The notes under the pieces are model-generated. The model searched no databases. It was not told the DNA's origin and worked only from the letters and a program-made list of their open reading frames with translations. Source: Persicitalea jodogahamensis (GTDB taxonomy: Bacteria > Bacteroidota > Bacteroidia > Cytophagales > Spirosomataceae). Taken from it: DNA of 64,000 nt. Where the stretch lies: contig NZ_BMXF01000001.1 of the NCBI RefSeq assembly GCF_014651615.1, forward strand, positions 620,001 through 684,000, written 5' to 3'. This document shows positions 18,208 through 27,723 of the stretch, piece after piece; the first letter of the stretch is position 1; every line of letters begins with the position of its first letter. A program made the translations under genes and the position numbers.

Positions 18208-19225
18208 TTTTCAAGCTCGATCCCCGCACTTGCAAATGTGTTTTCAGTACCCTGGTCTCGTAAGTGACCGGGGTACTTTTGTTTTCGATGAGCTCCAGCA
18301 GCAACTCCGCGGACTGGCGTCCCATCTCGAAAGAGGGTTGGGCTATCGAGCTTAGCGGCGGGTCGAGCAAGCTTGACACCCCCAGATCTGAAAAGCCCAG
18401 CAGCGCCACATCATCGGGCATCCGGTATCCGAGCTGCCGCAATGCCCAGTGAACTCCAATGGCAATGCGGTCACTGGCGGCAAAAATACCGTCGGGTCGT
18501 TCGCGGAGGGCCATGAGCTGGTAGGCGCGTTCGGTGCCCCCCGCCTGATTATACTCTGCCTCCAGCACCCACTCATCCCGTTGGGGTAGTTTGTGTTTGC
18601 GCAACGCATCCCGGTAGCCGTTGCATCGATTCCTGCTGATGGCCAGGCTCATTGGGCCCGAAACATGAGCAATTTTGCGGCAGCCCTGCTCGATCAGATG
18701 CTCGGTTCCGGCAAAGGAACTCGTGTAGTCGTCAACCAATACCTTGTGGGTCTGAACCTCATTGCTGGCCCGGTCGAAAAATACGATGGGGATACCCCCT
18801 TCCTGTAAGTCGGCGAAATGCTGGTGATGCAATGACCGGCTTGCTACCGAAACGATCAGGCCGTCGGCACGACGGTCGGCGATGTGCCGGACATCGGCCA
18901 TCTCGCGTTCGTAGGACTCGTGACTCTGGTAGATCATCACATGGTACCCGCGACTGTAAGCCACGTCCTCCACACCGCTGATAGCCGTGGAAAAAAAAGG
19001 ATTGTCGATGTCCGGAACAATGATACCGATGGTGTGGGTCTGATTCTTTAAGAGGCTGAGTGCGATAGGGTTAGGCGAGTAGTTGAGCTTCCGTGCCAGT
19101 TCTATGACCCGTTCCTTAGTGGCTCCGCTTATCTCAGAACTATCGCGGAGAGCCCTTGAAACCGTGGATTTGGAAATTCCCAGTTGGCGCGCAATTTCCT
19201 TAATGGTGATCGAAGTTTTTCCCAT
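18149..19225 (-). CDS. LacI-family transcriptional regulator
   Basis: A 358-residue regulator. Residues 1-60 form the LacI helix-turn-helix and hinge (TIKEIARQLGISKSTVSRAL, then LNYSPNPIALSL). A periplasmic-binding-protein-like effector domain follows (IGIIVPDIDNPFFS ... DGIFAASDRIAIGVHWAL). It faces away from an ECF sigma gene and the hexuronate genes uxuA and uxaC, so sugar-acid control is possible, but the effector cannot be identified from sequence. The spacer upstream contains direct repeats that could be its operator. The last residues overlap the end of the DUF349 gene on the other strand. Confidence 0.93.
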   Translation of the reverse strand: MGKTSITIKEIARQLGISKSTVSRALRDSSEISGATKERVIELARKLNYSPNPIALSLLKNQTHTIGIIVPDIDNPFFSTAISGVEDVAYSRGYHVMIYQSHESYEREMADVRHIADRRADGLIVSVASRSLHHQHFADLQEGGIPIVFFDRASNEVQTHKVLVDDYTSSFAGTEHLIEQGCRKIAHVSGPMSLAISRNRCNGYRDALRKHKLPQRDEWVLEAEYNQAGGTERAYQLMALRERPDGIFAASDRIAIGVHWALRQLGYRMPDDVALLGFSDLGVSSLLDPPLSSIAQPSFEMGRQSAELLLELIENKSTPVTYETRVLKTHLQVRGSSLKINAPVVQASAEIPEESYPS

Positions 19226-19347
19226 AATTTATGAAAGCGATTACCTTGAAAAGTGCAATTGACCTAACCTGAAATCGCTTTTTTTTAGCGAAATTATTTT
19301 CTGCAAAGTAGCATAAAAACAACAATTCCCGGAAAATGTCGAAGTTT

Positions 19348-19369
19348 CGGGAACGGTACCGGGAACGGT
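19348..19369. promoter_or_regulatory. Direct repeat CGGGAACGGT x2, candidate operator
   Basis: CGGGAACGGT occurs at 19348-19357 and again at 19360-19369, with the palindrome GGTACC spanning the junction. It lies between the LacI-type gene and the ECF sigma gene. Copies of AGCGA in both orientations near 19235-19291 form a second possible site. Regulator binding is inferred only from symmetry and place. Confidence 0.3.
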
Positions 19370-19511
19370 TGCGTAAAATTGTTGCCCTTTTTCAAGATAG
19401 AATTTTGTGAATCAACGAGCCTATGCGTAATCTTTCAACGAAATCAAGCAATCGTGCAATTTCAAGCAATTACCTATTTCACAAAAAAATTCTATTCCTA
19501 ATCATTACCGG

Positions 19512-20126
19512 ATGATGAACACGATTCTACTTAAGAAGACGACCAGTCAGCCTTCCCTCTGCCCGAGCCAAATGGAAATGCTGTTCAGGAAGGTGGTGCA
19601 GGAAGGTGACTACGTTGCCTACCGCGAGCTGTTTACCCGCTATTATTACTCCCTCTGCACCTATGCCATGCGCGTAGTGGTGGGGCGTGAAGTTGCCGAA
19701 GAGGTGGTAGCCGATGTATTTATCAAGCTATGGAAAAATCGTGACCAGATCGAAGTACACACCTCTTTCGAGGCGTACATATACCGGGCTGTTCGCAACC
19801 AGTCGCTCGACTACCTGAAACTGAAACTGCACCGCGTGTACGAACGAGAGCCGCTGGAAAGTATTCAGTGGAACCCTGCCTATGCCGATCATTACTCTCC
19901 GGCCGATGAAATGGTTTTTAACGAGTTTTATGATCGGGTGGAGGGCCACATCCGCGACCTTCCGCGCCAGTGTCAGATTATCTTTCGCCTCAGCCGTGAG
20001 GAAGGGCTCCGCTATCGCGAAATCGCTGAACAACTCAAAATATCGATCAAAACTGTAGAAACCCAAATGGGCCGCGCTCTGAAGGTGTTGCGGGAAAGAG
20101 TGCCTGAGAACAGGCTGGTGGCTTAG
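19512..20126 (+). CDS. ECF-type RNA polymerase sigma-70 factor
   Basis: A 204-residue sigma factor with region 2 (YVAYRELFTRYYYSLCTYAM ... EVVADVFIKLWKNRD) and a region 4 helix-turn-helix (CQIIFRLSREEGLRYREIAE, then ISIKTVETQMGRALKVLRE). Bacteroidota ECF factors of this type usually sit next to a FecR-like anti-sigma gene and a SusC/SusD pair. None is present here; the next gene is uxuA, 195 bp away. It may act with a distant anti-sigma factor or be controlled only by transcription. Two consecutive ATGs (19512, 19515) could start it. Confidence 0.93.
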   Translation: MMNTILLKKTTSQPSLCPSQMEMLFRKVVQEGDYVAYRELFTRYYYSLCTYAMRVVVGREVAEEVVADVFIKLWKNRDQIEVHTSFEAYIYRAVRNQSLDYLKLKLHRVYEREPLESIQWNPAYADHYSPADEMVFNEFYDRVEGHIRDLPRQCQIIFRLSREEGLRYREIAEQLKISIKTVETQMGRALKVLRERVPENRLVA

Positions 20127-20321
20127 CAGTGGATTTGCTTTCAATGAGTTTTCGGTAAGAGGCTGAAAATCTTCCAGGTTGTGAGCGGTGGATTGTAATT
20201 AATCCGTTCCCGATACATCATTTTGTCCCTCATAAGGATACATGTATGAGTAAAGACCGCGCCCCATTCACCTTTAACCGTTAACTTTCGGCCTAAAAAA
20301 CAACAATTTACTACTAGAAAG

Positions 20322-21515
20322 ATGTCTCTCGAACAAACTTGGCGCTGGTTTGGGCCAAATGACCCTGTTTCATTAGCAGATGTGCGACAGGCAGGTGCCA
20401 CCGGTGTTGTCACAGCCCTGCATCATATTCCCAATGGCGAAGTATGGAGTGCAGCAGAAATCAAAAAGCGAAAGGCCGCCATTGAAGCTCAGGGGCTGGT
20501 GTGGTCGGTGGTGGAAAGCATCCCCGTTCATGAGGCAATCAAGACGCGCACCGGCAATTTCAAGCAATACATAGATAACTACAAGGAGTCCATCCATAAT
20601 TTGGGCGAAAGCGGGATCGACACTGTTTGCTACAACTTCATGCCCGTTCTGGACTGGACTCGCACCGATCTGGATGCCCCGATGCCTGATGGCTCTACCG
20701 GGTTGCGCTTCGACGCTACGCAATTCGCTGCCTTTGAACTTCATATCCTGGCAAGAAAAAATGCGTTGGCTTCCTATACTGAAGAGCAGCAAAGAAAGGC
20801 GAAGGCATGGCTGGACCAGGCCGATGAGGAAAGCATCCACCGCCTGACCCGCAACGTTATCGCCGGGCTTCCCGGTTCGGAAGAAAGTTTTACCATTGAA
20901 GAATTCCGGGATGTACTGGCGACCTATGATGCCATCGGTGATGCAGAGTTGAGGAAACATCTGTACCAATTCATCAATGAGATAGCCCCTGTCGCGCAGG
21001 AGTCGGGCATTCGGCTGTCTATCCATCCCGATGACCCGCCTTACCCAATTCTGGGCTTGCCTCGTGTGGTGAGTACCGAAAAGGATGCCGTAGCGCTGCT
21101 GGAAAGCTGCGAGGTGATGGCCAATGGTCTGTGTTTCTGTACGGGGTCCTACGGCGTGCGGGCCGACAACGACTTGGTAGGCATGGTGGAAAGGCTGGGG
21201 AATCGGATTCATTTTATCCACCTGCGGGCCACGCAGCGCGAGGGCGATGGTAGTTTTCAGGAAGCCGATCACCTTGCCGGCGACGTGGACATGTACGGGG
21301 TAATGAAAGCGCTGCTGAAAGAACAGAAGAAAAGAAAAGATGCAGGCCGTGCTGATCTGCGACTGCCGTTCCGCCCCGACCACGGCCACCGCATGCTCGA
21401 CGACCTCACCGCCGCCAAGCGTACCAATCCCGGTTACACAGCCATTGGCAGACTGCGCGGACTGGCGGAGCTAAGGGGCTTGGAGATGGGTATTGAGCGT
21501 TCGTCCATTATATAA
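20322..21515 (+). CDS. uxuA: Mannonate dehydratase UxuA
   Basis: A 397-residue TIM-barrel enzyme, close to E. coli UxuA (394). It dehydrates D-mannonate to 2-keto-3-deoxygluconate in the glucuronate branch of hexuronate catabolism. Family stretches [34 protein letters not shown] and [14 protein letters not shown] are visible; the Cys and the His residues of HFIHLR and RPDHGHRM are the metal ligands. It lies 70 bp upstream of uxaC in the same direction, so the two probably form an operon. No kdgK or kdgA is present in the window to complete the pathway. Confidence 0.95.
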   Translation: MSLEQTWRWFGPNDPVSLADVRQAGATGVVTALHHIPNGEVWSAAEIKKRKAAIEAQGLVWSVVESIPVHEAIKTRTGNFKQYIDNYKESIHNLGESGIDTVCYNFMPVLDWTRTDLDAPMPDGSTGLRFDATQFAAFELHILARKNALASYTEEQQRKAKAWLDQADEESIHRLTRNVIAGLPGSEESFTIEEFRDVLATYDAIGDAELRKHLYQFINEIAPVAQESGIRLSIHPDDPPYPILGLPRVVSTEKDAVALLESCEVMANGLCFCTGSYGVRADNDLVGMVERLGNRIHFIHLRATQREGDGSFQEADHLAGDVDMYGVMKALLKEQKKRKDAGRADLRLPFRPDHGHRMLDDLTAAKRTNPGYTAIGRLRGLAELRGLEMGIERSSII

Positions 21516-21585
21516 TGACAGAATTCTGAATCATAAAATGGTGGGGTGAGGTCTCTATTCTGCCCTGTCATTTTATTATTTACCA

Positions 21586-23034
21586 ATGAAAATTAAATCA
21601 CCTATGACCGTACTGAAACACAAGGCAAAAAAGACTTTTATCAACGAAGATTTCCTGCTGCGGACCGAAACCGCCCGGCGGCTTTACCACGACTACGCCA
21701 AGGAAATGCCTATCATCGATTACCACTGCCACCTGCCGCCCGACCAGATCGCAGAGGATAAAATATTTGAGAACCTGACCCAGGCCTGGCTGTATGGCGA
21801 CCACTACAAATGGCGGGCCATGCGATCCAATGGAATCAATGAGCGATTCTGCACGGGTGATGCTTCCGACTGGGAGAAGTTTGAGCAATGGGCGGCGACG
21901 GTTCCCTATACGATGCGCAACCCGCTCTACCACTGGACGCACCTGGAACTTCTGAGGTACTTTGACATCGACGTGATCCTGAATTCTGATTCAGCGCGGG
22001 ATATTTACGAAGAATGCTCCGCCAAGTTGAGTAGCCCCGAATATAGCGTCAGGAATCTGCTGCGGAAGATGAACGTGAAAGTGGTATGCACCACCGACGA
22101 CCCCACCGATACGCTGGAACATCACCAAACGATCAAGGACAGTGGCTTCGAAATCAAAGTGCTGCCTACCTTCCGGGCTGACAAGTCCATGCTGCTTATC
22201 GGCGATCCCGCGGAGTACCGGGCCTATATGGAAAAAATTTGCCAAATGGCGGGCTTGAGTAGCAACGACAGCTACGATGATCTGCTGGAAGCCCTGCAGA
22301 AGCGTCACGAGTTTTTCGCCAGGATGGGCGGACGCCTTTCTGACCACGGTCTGGAACATATATATGCCACGCAGTTCGACGACCAGCTGGCCTACGACGC
22401 GGCTTCCCAGGCCATAGCGGGCAGCGTTCCTGACAACGACGCGCAGAATGCCTACAAATCCACGCTGCTGTACGAACTGGCCAAAATGGATCACGCTGCG
22501 GGCTGGGTGCAACAGTTTCATCTCGGGGCATTGCGCAACAATAACTCGCGCGCTTTGCGCAACCTGGGTCCTGACACGGGTTGGGATTCCATTGGTGATT
22601 TCAGTCAGGCGCAGGCCCTCTCGAAGTTCATGGACAAGCTGGATTCGAGCGATCAACTGGCTAAGACAATACTTTATAACCTCAATTCCGGCGACAACGA
22701 GATGATCGCGACGATGGTAGGTAACTTCAACGACGGCAGCGTGGCGGGTAAAATCCAGTTTGGCTCGGGCTGGTGGTACCAGGATCAGAAGGACGGCATG
22801 GAAAAGCAAATGAATACGCTTTCCAACATGGGACTGCTCAGTCGTTTTGTGGGAATGCTCACCGACTCACGCAGCTTCCTGTCGTACCCGCGGCACGAGT
22901 ACTTCCGCCGCATTCTGTGCAACCTCATCGGCACCGATGTCGAGAACGGCGAACTACCTAACGACATCCCCTGGTTGGGCAAAATGGTGCAGGACATCAG
23001 CTACAACAACGCGAGGGAATACTTCGGATTTTGA
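21586..23034 (+). CDS. uxaC: Glucuronate isomerase UxaC
   Basis: A 482-residue amidohydrolase-superfamily isomerase that interconverts D-glucuronate/D-fructuronate and D-galacturonate/D-tagaturonate. The metal-binding HxH motif is in PIIDYHCHL near residue 46. GSGWWYQDQKDGMEKQ and SRSFLSYPRHEYFRR are family signatures near the C-terminus. Length is close to E. coli UxaC (470). Two in-frame ATGs exist (21586, 21604); either is possible. It follows uxuA and is ended by a strong terminator, so uxuA-uxaC is a closed unit. The reductase (uxuB type) linking the two reactions is not in the window. Confidence 0.95.
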   Translation: MKIKSPMTVLKHKAKKTFINEDFLLRTETARRLYHDYAKEMPIIDYHCHLPPDQIAEDKIFENLTQAWLYGDHYKWRAMRSNGINERFCTGDASDWEKFEQWAATVPYTMRNPLYHWTHLELLRYFDIDVILNSDSARDIYEECSAKLSSPEYSVRNLLRKMNVKVVCTTDDPTDTLEHHQTIKDSGFEIKVLPTFRADKSMLLIGDPAEYRAYMEKICQMAGLSSNDSYDDLLEALQKRHEFFARMGGRLSDHGLEHIYATQFDDQLAYDAASQAIAGSVPDNDAQNAYKSTLLYELAKMDHAAGWVQQFHLGALRNNNSRALRNLGPDTGWDSIGDFSQAQALSKFMDKLDSSDQLAKTILYNLNSGDNEMIATMVGNFNDGSVAGKIQFGSGWWYQDQKDGMEKQMNTLSNMGLLSRFVGMLTDSRSFLSYPRHEYFRRILCNLIGTDVENGELPNDIPWLGKMVQDISYNNAREYFGF

Positions 23035-23044
23035 ATAAAAAGAT

Positions 23045-23094
23045 ATATAAAAAGGCAGGGGCGAGCATTTGTGTTCGCCCCTGCCTTTTTATAT
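23045..23094 (+). terminator. Rho-independent terminator after uxaC
   Basis: A 20-bp stem containing AAAAAGGCAGGGGCGA (23049-23064) and its complement (23075-23090) surrounds a 10-nt loop and ends in a T-run. It starts 10 bp after the uxaC stop. Confidence 0.93.
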
Positions 23095-23102
23095 TATTCT
23101 TG

Positions 23103-23132
23103 TTTGCCCTATTATTCAATCGATTATATTTG
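23103..23132 (+). promoter_or_regulatory. Bacteroidota-type promoter for the T9SS-sorted protein
   Basis: TTTG at 23103-23106 and TATATTTG at 23125-23132 are separated by 18 bp, close to the TTTG-N19-TAnnTTTG consensus. The ATG at 23174 lies 41 bp downstream. It begins right after the uxaC terminator and excludes the longer in-frame start at 23069. Confidence 0.55.
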
Positions 23133-23173
23133 TAAATTGGTTGAATGATAGCGGATTTAACGATTTTGATGTG

Positions 23174-24472
23174 ATGAGGAATTTATACGGAAAATGCGGG
23201 TTACTGGGAGTTTGCCTTATTCTGCTGTTGGGGCAGGCAACGGCGCAAACTACCTTTCTAAGGCAAAACTTTTCCGGAGCTGGCCCTTACACCTCAAAAG
23301 ATCCGAACAATACCCAATTTGATACTATTTATGTTCAGGGCGGTGCCACTCTTCGTTTGGTGCCTCAACAAGGGTACGTGGAATTCGAAAGAACAGGTTC
23401 GTCGGGTTCAGGAAGTGGTAGAGTGGTTCGTTCGACAGATTTTAATCCGTACGTTCCCCAGACAATGTTTTATCAAGTACGCGTGACTGTACCTTCGGCT
23501 ACTAGCAATCTGGCTAACGTTGCTACTTTCAACGTTGGGCAGAGTCTGTCTCCAAGCAATAATGCGGTTCCTGCCGACACAAGTCTTTTTGCAAAGGTTT
23601 CAGTCAATTTCCTAGGAGTCAATAACCTGTTTCAGTTCAGAAAGACGGGAAATAGTTCTTCTACCAGTGATGTTCTTAGTGGGTCTGTGCTAGTAACCTG
23701 GGTGATGAACAACACCTCCAGGGTACATTACTACCGTACACCTAACAATACAATTGATAGTCTGAATCCTCAGAGATGGGACTTCTGGATCGATAAGGTC
23801 AGATTCCTGGCGGGTACTCCACGCGTCTCCACTTTGCCAGTTCAATTATCTGATATCTCTTTTCGCTTTCAGGGTGGTGTGGGCATCATACGCCTTAGCG
23901 ATTTTTTGATTCAGGACATCGAGGGCGTTAACCCCGTTAACCTTACGTACTTCAACGCCGATCCCATCAATAGCCAGGTGGAACTCAACTGGGAAACGGC
24001 CTGGGAGCAAAACAGCCGGGAGTTCATCGTGCAGCGCAGTAACGATCTGAAAGAGTTCGGAGACGTGGGGCGCGTGGCAGCAGCGGGTGAATCGGATGGT
24101 CGCCGGCAGTATGCTTTTACGGATTTTACCCCCCCGCCTGGCAACAATTACTACCGCCTGCGGATGGTGGATAAGGACAATACCTACGAATATTCGAATG
24201 TCAAGGACGTGATCGTGCGTCCCGGCCAACCCACGCTTTGGGTGGCTGCCAACCCCACTTCCGGTGAGCGGATTCGGGTCCGTAGCTCAGGTGTCGATGC
24301 TGCCGCGCTTAGGCTGACGACAATCATGGGGCAGGATGTAAGCTTCCGCCTCAACCAGAACAGCGATGGCTACACGGAATTGATCCCGGCGGTCAGGCTG
24401 GCGCCGGGTATGTACTTTCTTTCGCTTGATCAGGATGGTTTGCGAAAACACACCAAAGTGCTGGTGCATTGA
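23174..24472 (+). CDS. Secreted protein with type IX secretion C-terminal sorting domain
   Basis: A 432-residue protein with signal peptide (KCGLLGVCLILLLGQATAQ). The N-terminal 250 residues form a beta-rich region with no family I recognise. Next comes a stretch common in Cytophagales secreted proteins (PVNLTYFNADPINSQVELNW ... REFIVQRSNDLKEF ... NNYYRLRMVDKDNTYEYSNV). The last 80 residues form a type A T9SS sorting domain (NPTSGERIRVR ... LAPGMYFLSL ... HTKVLVH). It should cross the outer membrane by the T9SS and be released or anchored at the surface. The start at 23174 is supported by the signal peptide and an upstream promoter. Cargo function unknown. Confidence 0.83.
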   Translation: MRNLYGKCGLLGVCLILLLGQATAQTTFLRQNFSGAGPYTSKDPNNTQFDTIYVQGGATLRLVPQQGYVEFERTGSSGSGSGRVVRSTDFNPYVPQTMFYQVRVTVPSATSNLANVATFNVGQSLSPSNNAVPADTSLFAKVSVNFLGVNNLFQFRKTGNSSSTSDVLSGSVLVTWVMNNTSRVHYYRTPNNTIDSLNPQRWDFWIDKVRFLAGTPRVSTLPVQLSDISFRFQGGVGIIRLSDFLIQDIEGVNPVNLTYFNADPINSQVELNWETAWEQNSREFIVQRSNDLKEFGDVGRVAAAGESDGRRQYAFTDFTPPPGNNYYRLRMVDKDNTYEYSNVKDVIVRPGQPTLWVAANPTSGERIRVRSSGVDAAALRLTTIMGQDVSFRLNQNSDGYTELIPAVRLAPGMYFLSLDQDGLRKHTKVLVH

Positions 24473-24473
24473 C

Positions 24474-26081
24474 CTACGCCAGGGGAAGCACAGGTTCCAG
24501 TTTTTCCGGCTTGATGTTGTCCAGGTTATAGTGTAGTCCTACATTCTCGCGCCGGGCCATAGCCATCTTGATAATCAGGTAGGATACCGTAATCATGTTT
24601 CGCAGTTCGCAGATCGCCACGGATACCTTCGACTCGCGATACAGTTGTTCGTGTTCTTCGTGCAGAAGCTGCAGGCGGTCGTAGGCGCGCTTCATCCGGC
24701 GGTTGGTACGGACGATGCCCACGTAGTTGGACATGATACTATTCAGCTCGCGCGTCATTTCCGTCACCAGTACCTGTTCTTCGGGATGCGACGTGCCGGA
24801 GTCGTCCCACTCGGGAATACCTTCGGGAATGACGGCTTTTTCGTAATATTCAATCGTACTCAGGTAGGCCCGATGGCCAAATACTGCCGCCTCTAACAAT
24901 GAATTGGAGGCCAAACGGTTGGCTCCGTGCAGCCCCGTAGCAGAACATTCGCCTACAGCGTATAGGAACTGAATATTGGTCTGCCCCCATTCATTTGTCT
25001 TGATGCCTCCGCACATATAGTGTTGCGCCGGTACGACAGGAATCATGTCTTTCCGGACATCGATGCCAATGTTGAGGCAGTACTGATTGATGTTGGGAAA
25101 ATGCTTTAAGAATTCTTCGTAGTCCAGATGCCGCACGTCCAGATAGACGTGCTCCACCCCGTGAGTCTTCATCTCTGAGTCGATGGCCCGGGCCACGATG
25201 TCGCGCGGCGCGAGCGACAGGCGTTCATCGTACTTGTCCATGAAAGTACTGCCGTCGGCGTGTTTCAGAATGCCGCCAAACCCCCGGACTGCCTCCGAAA
25301 TCAGGAAAGAGGGTTTTTTGCCCGGCTGAAAAAGACTGGTAGGGTGGAATTGGATGAACTCCATGTTGTCGCAAATGCCTTTGGAGCGGTAGGCCATCGC
25401 AATGCCGTCACCCGTCGCAATCGTGGGGTTGGTGGTACTTTGGTAGATATTCCCAACACCACCCGTGGCAACCAAGGTAGTTTTAGCCAGAAATTTCTCT
25501 ACCCGACTTGTTTCCAAATTCAGAACATAAGCGCCAAAGCACTTGATGTCTTCGCGGTACCGGTAGACCGTTTCGCCCAGATGGTGCTGGGTGAGGAACT
25601 CGACGGCATAGTAGTGCGTAAAAATCTCGATGTTTTTGTGCCGTCGTACTTCGCTCAGCAAAGCCCGTTCGATTTCGGCTCCGGTAATATCCTTGAAGTG
25701 CAGAATACGGTGGTCGGAGTGGCCGCCTTCTTTGGCCAGGTCATAGTCGCCGTCCTCTTCCTTGTCGAACCGGGTACCGTAGTCGATCAGCTCCTGAATG
25801 CGGTCGGGGCCTTCCTCCACCACGATTTCTACAATTTCACGCTTGTTGATGCCATCGCCCGCGTCCATCGTATCGCCGATATGCTTCTCGAAAGAATCGG
25901 ATTCGGCCCACACGGCTGCGATGCCGCCCTGCGCGTATTTGGTATTGGTTTCGTCGGCCTGCACCTTGGTGATGACGGCGATGGAAACTTTTTCTTTCCC
26001 CTCAAAATGGCGCGCCAGTTTGGCGGCATAACTCAGCCCGGCGATGCCGGAGCCGATGACTAGAAAATCGAATTTTGGCAT
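24474..26081 (-). CDS. nadB: L-aspartate oxidase NadB
   Basis: A 535-residue flavoenzyme that oxidises L-aspartate to iminoaspartate, the first step of de novo NAD synthesis. The FAD-binding motif GSGIAGLSYAAKLA is at the N-terminus. KYAQGGIAAVW, EAVRGFGGILKHADG and AVGECSATGLHGANRLASNS are family signatures of the succinate dehydrogenase/NadB group. Length matches E. coli NadB (540). nadA and nadC are not adjacent. It ends 1 bp from the convergent T9SS gene. Fumarate reductase is the main alternative, but the soluble form and the C-terminal region fit NadB. Confidence 0.94.
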   Translation of the reverse strand: MPKFDFLVIGSGIAGLSYAAKLARHFEGKEKVSIAVITKVQADETNTKYAQGGIAAVWAESDSFEKHIGDTMDAGDGINKREIVEIVVEEGPDRIQELIDYGTRFDKEEDGDYDLAKEGGHSDHRILHFKDITGAEIERALLSEVRRHKNIEIFTHYYAVEFLTQHHLGETVYRYREDIKCFGAYVLNLETSRVEKFLAKTTLVATGGVGNIYQSTTNPTIATGDGIAMAYRSKGICDNMEFIQFHPTSLFQPGKKPSFLISEAVRGFGGILKHADGSTFMDKYDERLSLAPRDIVARAIDSEMKTHGVEHVYLDVRHLDYEEFLKHFPNINQYCLNIGIDVRKDMIPVVPAQHYMCGGIKTNEWGQTNIQFLYAVGECSATGLHGANRLASNSLLEAAVFGHRAYLSTIEYYEKAVIPEGIPEWDDSGTSHPEEQVLVTEMTRELNSIMSNYVGIVRTNRRMKRAYDRLQLLHEEHEQLYRESKVSVAICELRNMITVSYLIIKMAMARRENVGLHYNLDNIKPEKLEPVLPLA

Positions 26082-26168
26082 AGGGCCAATTTTGATTGAA
26101 TGAATAAGGTCACGTAGACGACTCTATGCTGCCAGCCGCCTGAATGAATTGGAGGTAAAAGAGAGAAG

Positions 26169-27629
26169 TCAGTCCGCTACTTTGTAAACGCCCAGCTCAC
26201 TCAAAACTACCACCTCGGGCGTTTTGGTAAAGCGAATGCGGATTTTTTCAGCAGTCACAGGAGTATCGAATTTGATCAGACGGCGGGCACCGATGCTGGT
26301 ACCCGTGTGTATCTTCTTCCAGTCGTCGTTTTCCCAGGTGTCGATCTCGAACTCTTCCACGCGCTGGCCAAACTTGACGCTTTCCTGAATACTGATAAGA
26401 TCGAACGTAGTGGGTTGCGAAAACTCCAAGTTCATGCTGGATTTCTTAAAATCATCGTCCGTCGTCCAGTAGCTGTCGGGGTTGTTGTCCACCAGATTTT
26501 TGGTACCATATATCGAATTATAGCCCCGCACGTTAATGGCGCGGATGTAGGCCGCCCGGGCCAGATTTTGGGCGTAAGTCTTTTGTAGCCGCTCGCCGAA
26601 GGTTTTCAGCGATGCCACGTCGGCGTCGCTGAGCAGGCCACGCGTGTCGGGGGCCAGGCCCAGGTCCAGGGCTGCACCGCGTCCGACGCTTTTTAAGTAC
26701 AGATCAAAAAGCTCATCGGGCGACTTCGGTTGTTGATCCGGGTGATAAAACCAGCCCTTGCGCAGTGGCACGTCACATTCGGCCGGAATCCAGAACTTGC
26801 CGTCGCGCATTCCGGTGGGGCTGTCTTCGTAGTTGGCCTGGCCGGGTACGGCTTCGTTAACGCCCTTAGGGGGTTGGGGAGTGAAGGTAGCCCAATGCGT
26901 CTCGGCGGCAATTCCCTTCTCGTTGCCTACCCAGCGCACGTCCCAGCCTATGTCGCTGAAAATGTTGGCGCTCGGCTGTAACTTTCGGGTAAGGTTGGTC
27001 CAGGTGGAGTCCCACTGGTAGTAGGTCGTGTTGTCGATGGAACGTTTTTCTCTGGCACCGCCGTAGTAGCCGTCGCCACCGTTGGCGCCGTCGTGCCATG
27101 ACATGAAGAGCGGACCGTAGTTCGTGTAGAGCTCTTCTAACTGGGCACGATAAATGGCCAGGTATTCAGGCGTGCCGTAAGCAGCGTTGTTGCGATCCCA
27201 GGGTGAACAGTACACACCGAATTTGAGGCCATTGGCACGGGCCGCATCGGCCACTTCTTTGACTAAGTCACCTTTCCCGCCTCGGAAAGGGCTTTTTGTG
27301 ATGTTGTACTCCGTGGTTTTCGTAGGCCACAGACAAAAACCATCATGGTGCTTGGCTACCAGAATAATCGCCCGCAAGCCGCCTGCCTTGGCGGCCTGCA
27401 CAATTTGATTGGCGTCGAATTCTTTGGGGTTGAAAATGGCAGGATCGGCGTCGCCGTAGCCCCATTCTTTGTTCTCAAAGGTAGTTGGTGTGAAGTGGAT
27501 CAGGCCGTATTGCTCCACGGCATGCCATTCCAATTGGCGCGGCGATGGGGTAGGACCGTAAGGTTTAGGCGGTACTTGTGCCCAAAGGTATTGGCTGGCA
27601 AAAAGGAATACGATTAAAGTTTTTTTCAT
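26169..27629 (-). CDS. GH29 alpha-L-fucosidase with C-terminal F5/8-type C domain
   Basis: A 486-residue exported glycosidase with signal peptide (MKKTLIVFLFASQYLWAQ). The longer frame to 27764 adds 45 unlikely residues, so the ATG at 27629 is chosen. The GH29 barrel carries GLIHFTPTTFENKEWGYGD, VAKHHDGFCLWP and MSWHDGANGG, the last holding the likely nucleophile Asp. Residues after about 350 form a discoidin-like carbohydrate-binding domain (NPDSYWTTDD ... EKIRIRFTK). It removes terminal L-fucose from glycans in the periplasm or outside. A second GH29 gene lies upstream on the same strand, so the two may act on different linkages. Confidence 0.92.
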   Translation of the reverse strand: MKKTLIVFLFASQYLWAQVPPKPYGPTPSPRQLEWHAVEQYGLIHFTPTTFENKEWGYGDADPAIFNPKEFDANQIVQAAKAGGLRAIILVAKHHDGFCLWPTKTTEYNITKSPFRGGKGDLVKEVADAARANGLKFGVYCSPWDRNNAAYGTPEYLAIYRAQLEELYTNYGPLFMSWHDGANGGDGYYGGAREKRSIDNTTYYQWDSTWTNLTRKLQPSANIFSDIGWDVRWVGNEKGIAAETHWATFTPQPPKGVNEAVPGQANYEDSPTGMRDGKFWIPAECDVPLRKGWFYHPDQQPKSPDELFDLYLKSVGRGAALDLGLAPDTRGLLSDADVASLKTFGERLQKTYAQNLARAAYIRAINVRGYNSIYGTKNLVDNNPDSYWTTDDDFKKSSMNLEFSQPTTFDLISIQESVKFGQRVEEFEIDTWENDDWKKIHTGTSIGARRLIKFDTPVTAEKIRIRFTKTPEVVVLSELGVYKVAD

Positions 27630-27723
27630 TAGATCGTTTAATCTGGGATTCGGGCCTAACGTAGGAATAAGGTAAATATAAAGATTATTTTTGAGGTAGT
27701 TGTTTCCACCCTCAGCCACTAGC

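Noticed and set aside
20373-21389. 338-residue minus-strand frame opposite uxuA
   Set aside because: uxuA is full length and family-conserved, and the antisense translation matches nothing recognised.
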